Source: Taxillus chinensis
Lineage: Eukaryota > Streptophyta > Magnoliopsida > Santalales > Loranthaceae
Length of the DNA stretch: 64,000 nt
NCBI GenBank assembly: GCA_023512835.1
Contig: CM042092.1
Location: 2,877,293-2,941,292 of the forward strand
Reading direction: 5' to 3'
Shown here: positions 59,876-64,000 of the stretch, piece by piece
Position numbering within the stretch: the first letter of the stretch is position 1
Layout of the letters: each line of letters starts with the position of its first letter
The notes under the pieces: model-generated
Told to the model about the DNA's origin: nothing
Database searches by the model: none
Seen by the model: only the letters and a program-made list of their open reading frames with translations
Translations under genes and position numbers: made by a program

Positions 59876-62800
59876 ATGCAAGACATTTTCGGATCGGTTC
59901 GTCGATCCCTAGTGTTCCGAGGAAGCACCACCGACGATGGCGGCCGATTCGGGGTCGGAGGCTTCGTCGAGAAAATTGGCTCCAGCATTCGAAAATCTCG
60001 AATCGGTCTCTTCCAGAAGTTTCCGTCTCCGGCGCTACCTCCGATTCCGAAAATCGATGCTCCGGCGATCCGGTGGAGGAAGGGAGAATTGATCGGATCC
60101 GGCGCTTTCGGGCGAGTTTATATGGGGATGAATCTCGATTCCGGAGAGCTTATCGCTGTCAAACAGGTCACTCTCGTCGATTCATGGATGTCTTGTCGTC
60201 AATTGTTCTATTTCATCGACGAGTTGTTCAATTGTTATGTTTTTTTTGTGACGTTGTAGGTTTCGATTGCCGCGAGCAGTGCCTCCAAGGAGAAGACGCA
60301 GGCGAGAGTTCTAAATTGAATTTTATTTCATTTCTCGTCGTGTTTATTCTATAATCTAAATATAATTGTTTTCTTTTACTTGGTTTATGTAAAGCAGGCT
60401 CACATTCGAGAGCTGGAAGAAGAAGTGAGGCTTCTAAAAAATTTGTCGCATCCAAACATTGTTGTGAGTGTCGTGTTTTTCATTTTTGAATTGTTGGATA
60501 CTTCCCGGGCATGTGTTGTAATTCATTACATTTTATTTGTTTCATTCACAGAGATATTTGGGTACGGCTAGAGAGGATGAATCCTTAAATATTCTGTTAG
60601 AGTTTGTTCCTGGTGGATCAATTTCGTCACTTTTAGGGAAATTCGGGTCTTTCCCTGAAGCTGTAAGCAATTTCATTCCTCAAATCATAATGATTTTGCA
60701 GTTTTTTATATGTTGATTTCAATTCACTCTGTCTTGGAAATTTGCACAACAGGTAATAAGAATGTATACAAAACAGCTTTTATTGGGACTAGCATACCTT
60801 CACGAGAATGGAATTATGCACAGGGACATCAAGGTAACTTTCTTATGTGCTTGCGAATTGAATGCTTTTTCTACAGGAATGGAGTGATGAACCCAAAAAC
60901 CTTGACCCTTTGTTAGTTTGCTTCGTCTATCGGTCTCGCATCCTGTGGGCATGCCTGTTTTTTCTCTATCTAATGAATGACGTTGGATTAATTTCATACA
61001 GGGGGCAAATATCCTTGTCGATAATAAGGGATGCATTAAACTCGCAGACTTTGGCGCATCAAAAAAGTCGTTGAGTTGGTATTATGCACCTTAACTGTTT
61101 TTTATAGCTTCAACTTTTCTAGTACTTTAATTTTATAATTTTTTTTAATGTTTTCTCCACTTTTTGTGTCTTAATTATCAATCTCACCACAGGTAACCAT
61201 GACTGGCGCAAAATCGATGAAGGGCACTCCATATTGGATGGCTCCTGAAGTTATTCTCCAGACTGGTCATAGCTTGTGAGCACAACTATTCACCCACCTA
61301 CTTATGAATGATCTATGAGTCCAAATCTGTGCTTGCTTTGATAATTTCCCTCTCTTACATGTTCCATGTCAAAATTACGTTGTCATCTCTCTCTGTGTAC
61401 TTGTATTAATTTTCTTGAATTCAAAATGTTAATGTTTTCATGCTATTAATTGGTGGAATATACACACTTTTAACTGTCTTTAAACAATATTTTTTGTTCG
61501 TGGGAGCTTTATTTCTTATGAAATTATATGTTAGTTCTGCTGATATATGGAGTGTTGGGTGCACTGTTATTGAAATGGCTACTGAAATTATATTTATATT
61601 TATTTTCTTGAATTCAAAACGTTAATGTTTCATGCTATTAATTGGATGAATACACACACTTTTAAAACAAATTTTTTTGTTCCTGGGAGCTTATTTCTTG
61701 TGAAATGATGTGTTAGTTCTGCTGATATATGGAGTGTTGGATGCACTGTTATTGAAATGGCTACTGGAAAGCCTCCCTGGAGCCAGCAATATCAAGAGGT
61801 AGGAATATTTAGCCACTTGGGTTAATTTTTCCTTTTGAGTAATTTTTACTTATAAGTTGTATAGAAACATAAAACCTAACAGCTGGCATGCTAACAAAGG
61901 AGTACTTTTTGTTAACTACTTTTTAATGTTTCTTAAGGTTGCTGCCCTCTTCCATATTGGGACAACTAAATCTCATCCTCCTATCCCTGAGCATCTCTCT
62001 GCTGAGGCAAAGGATTTCTTGCTGAAATGTTTACAGAAGTAAATTCCTACTTTATTTCGTTTCACTATCAATGCCTCTGCCATCCTTGAAAGTACCACTG
62101 AAAAAAGTGATGTTCTTTTGTTGCCTTTCCTTTTAATTTCTGACATTAAAACTGCTTTGGCAGGGAACCAAACTTAAGGACTTCTGCATCAGATTTGCTG
62201 CAGGTAATTCAGGATTGCAGGCTATTCTGTTAAGGAACACAAATACATTTATTATGCATTCATGATTCATATATGTGGGTGGATGTGCACCTGAACCTCC
62301 ATGCCAGTTGTCTAGCATATTGTTGTACTGGGATAGCATAATATATTAGAATTTAAACCTTAAATATTCACATAACTGACGTTTTACAAGTTAAAGCAGA
62401 TACAACATGCTCAATTTTGATTTGTTGTGGGTCATCTTCTTTGTGTATAGATCCCTCATTTGTATGAGATGCATTCGCGCCATGACCATGATGCTTGTTT
62501 TGAAAGCTTTTGGTCAACTTGATTGTTTGCATTCCTGATCTATCCCCTGATAAATGTTTTGCCAAGAAAGCGTGCATACTATAATTTTAAACATTGTTAA
62601 CACCCAAAAATGATTAAGGCATCTATTTACCGTGGATTTACCAATGTATCACTATTTGTGTTGTTGTGGTTAGTATGAAGTGTGGCAATCACGGGAATTT
62701 TTGTAGCCCTTGGGGGTAGCACGAGGTGTGATTATATGTACCCAAATCTTTATTGGAGTTAAAAGGATCCATGAAATTGAAATTTTTGGATGGTGATTTG

Positions 62801-64000
62801 GAGATCAGATAGATCCTCATACAAGCTCAAATTGTACTGATACATGTTTATTTGATTAACTAGTTCCACTAAACAATGAAGATTTGGAGCTTAGATATAC
62901 CCCTCATACGTACATGCATCTTATCATGAGAATATGTTATTTGTTTCTATTTCTGCTGACAGTTGTGTTGCATTATTTTACAATCACGTGCAGCACCCAT
63001 TTGTTACTACGGAATATCAGGAGCTAAATTCAGTACTTCATACCTCAATAATGGTCGGTGAGGTTGTAATGAATATTAATTTGATTACTGTACTATCCCC
63101 TTCATTAACCGAGTAATTTCACAATCTGCAGGAAAATTCTAGAAATATGCTGGCAAGATCCCAGACCTTAAAGAATTCGTAAGTACTTCTATTAGATGGC
63201 TTTCCAACAAAATGCAACATTTAATTCTTGGTCTTTTGGTAATCATGGCTTCAGGATTTTCTTTTATTTTAATTTTTTTTATGCTGCAGAACAAACCCTG
63301 TAAGCATTATCAGGACCACCTGTGGGGGTTTGAAGGATGTTTGTAGTAACAGCAGTGTTAGGTGCTCTACTGTATATCCTGAAAAGTTCTCAGCAATGGG
63401 AACTGCTTGGAAAGCAAGCATCTGTGATGATGACATGTGTCAGATAGATGATGATCTTGTGGTTGGCATGTCAACGAATCTTGATCCTCCTGTACTATCT
63501 GGTAGTTTCAATAAGGTAATGAAGTGCTCTCTCTGTGGAACAAATTTTTTGTTTATTGAAAGCTTCTTTAAGTAATTAGTTAATCTATTTGTTTAATCTA
63601 GAGTTATAATCCAATGAGTGAGCCCACCGATGATTGGCCTTGCAAATTTGACAAGAGTCCAGAACTGGAAAGAAGTAAAAGTAACTTACATTCTAGTCAA
63701 ACAGTTTACAAGAGTAGTGCTGACAATGTTGGAGTTTCTGGGGAGGAGAATGACTTCACATTTCCATGTGGTACAATAGCAGCAGATGATGAAGAAGAAG
63801 TTACAGAATCAAAAATTAGAGCTTTTCTGGATGAGAAGGTCACATTTCCTTACCTCAAGTCCTCATGTTTTATAAATGAATGTATGAAGAGATGTTTGTT
63901 ATTGCTTTTTAATTTCCCAGAATAAAGATCTTATGAATGCGTTCTCAACTTATTATTCCATTTTGTTATTTAGGCATTCGATCTGAAGAAGCTGCAAACA
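59876..64000 (+). CDS. ANP: ANP/NPK1-type MAP kinase kinase kinase (partial)
   Basis: MAPKKK of the NPK1 group, known to act in cytokinesis (with NACK kinesins) and stress signalling. Exons found: 59876-60166, 60260-60301, 60398-60463, 60552-60662, 60753-60833, 61002-61078, 61193-61275, 61717-61798, 61938-62038, 62164-62203, 62994-63053, 63132-63178, 63290-63515, 63602-63838, 63974-64000+. Kinase motifs: [12 protein letters not shown] (P-loop), AVKQ lysine, [43 protein letters not shown]. The start [17 protein letters not shown], an ATG at 59876, is typical of ANP1-like proteins. The C-terminal part lies beyond the window. Oddities: intron 2 has a GC donor; exon 6 is one A short in a run (SKK then VVEL expected), which breaks the frame; a pseudo-exon copy of exon 8 lies in intron 7. 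Confidence 0.88.
61411..61770 (+). repeat. Tandem duplication containing part of ANP exon 8
   Basis: 61411-61603 and 61604-61770 repeat each other: TTTCTTGAATTCAAAA, the intron end with a TTAG acceptor, and TTCTGCTGATATATGGAGTG from exon 8. The first copy reads [16 protein letters not shown] and then diverges into EIIFIFIF with no donor and a stop. Only the second copy continues into the real exon. Confidence 0.92.

Overview
The window is nuclear DNA of a flowering plant, most probably a eudicot. Five intron-bearing or plant-specific genes sit in AT-rich intergenic DNA filled with Ty3/gypsy LTR elements, solo LTRs, MITEs and microsatellites. Nothing prokaryotic is present, and I saw no rRNA, tRNA or CRISPR. 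The species cannot be named from the sequence.

Layout. (1) 323-1609 (-): intronless, secreted aspartic-protease-like protein of the basic 7S globulin/EDGP type. (2) 1.6-20 kb: transposon country. It holds an internally deleted Ty3 element (4740-6431), a stack of three nested long LTRs (about 7.3-13.6 kb) flanked by a 465-bp direct repeat, a MITE containing a solo LTR, a perfect 90-bp-arm hairpin, and a MITE with a long GA tract. (3) 20360-24923 (-): 11-exon ATP-dependent NAD(P)HX dehydratase, head to head with a 65-codon single-pass membrane protein resembling chloroplast OEP6/OEP7. (4) 27.6-34.5 kb (+): plastid DEAD-box helicase RH58, whose promoter and first two exons are tandemly duplicated. 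(5) 35391-39538 (-): complete 15-exon ADP-glucose pyrophosphorylase large subunit. (6) 40-59 kb: a second transposon block with a gypsy pol relic, a solo LTR inside a solo LTR, a full-length 9.5-kb Ty3/gypsy element with a perfect target duplication, and a MITE. (7) 59876-end (+): 5' two thirds or so of an ANP/NPK1-type MAPKKK, running off the window.

The order aspartyl protease, NAD(P)HX dehydratase, RH58, AGPase large subunit matches, from memory, the Arabidopsis At5g19100-At5g19220 interval, so the genic backbone looks like conserved microsynteny inflated by transposons. The ANP gene is not part of that interval as I recall it.

The genes do not form one pathway. Three products are predicted to act in plastids (RH58 on RNA, AGPase in starch synthesis, the OEP-like protein in the outer envelope). 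The dehydratase repairs damaged NAD(P)H and has a possible organelle leader. All exon boundaries given were placed by hand from splice sites, reading frame and family motifs. RH58 and ANP each carry small coding indels, mostly in short runs of one base, that could be assembly errors or real decay. No convincing new molecular system was found. The best leads are the RH58 half-gene duplication, the perfect hairpin, the GC-AG introns, the ANP pseudo-exon and the LTR minisatellite hot spot.
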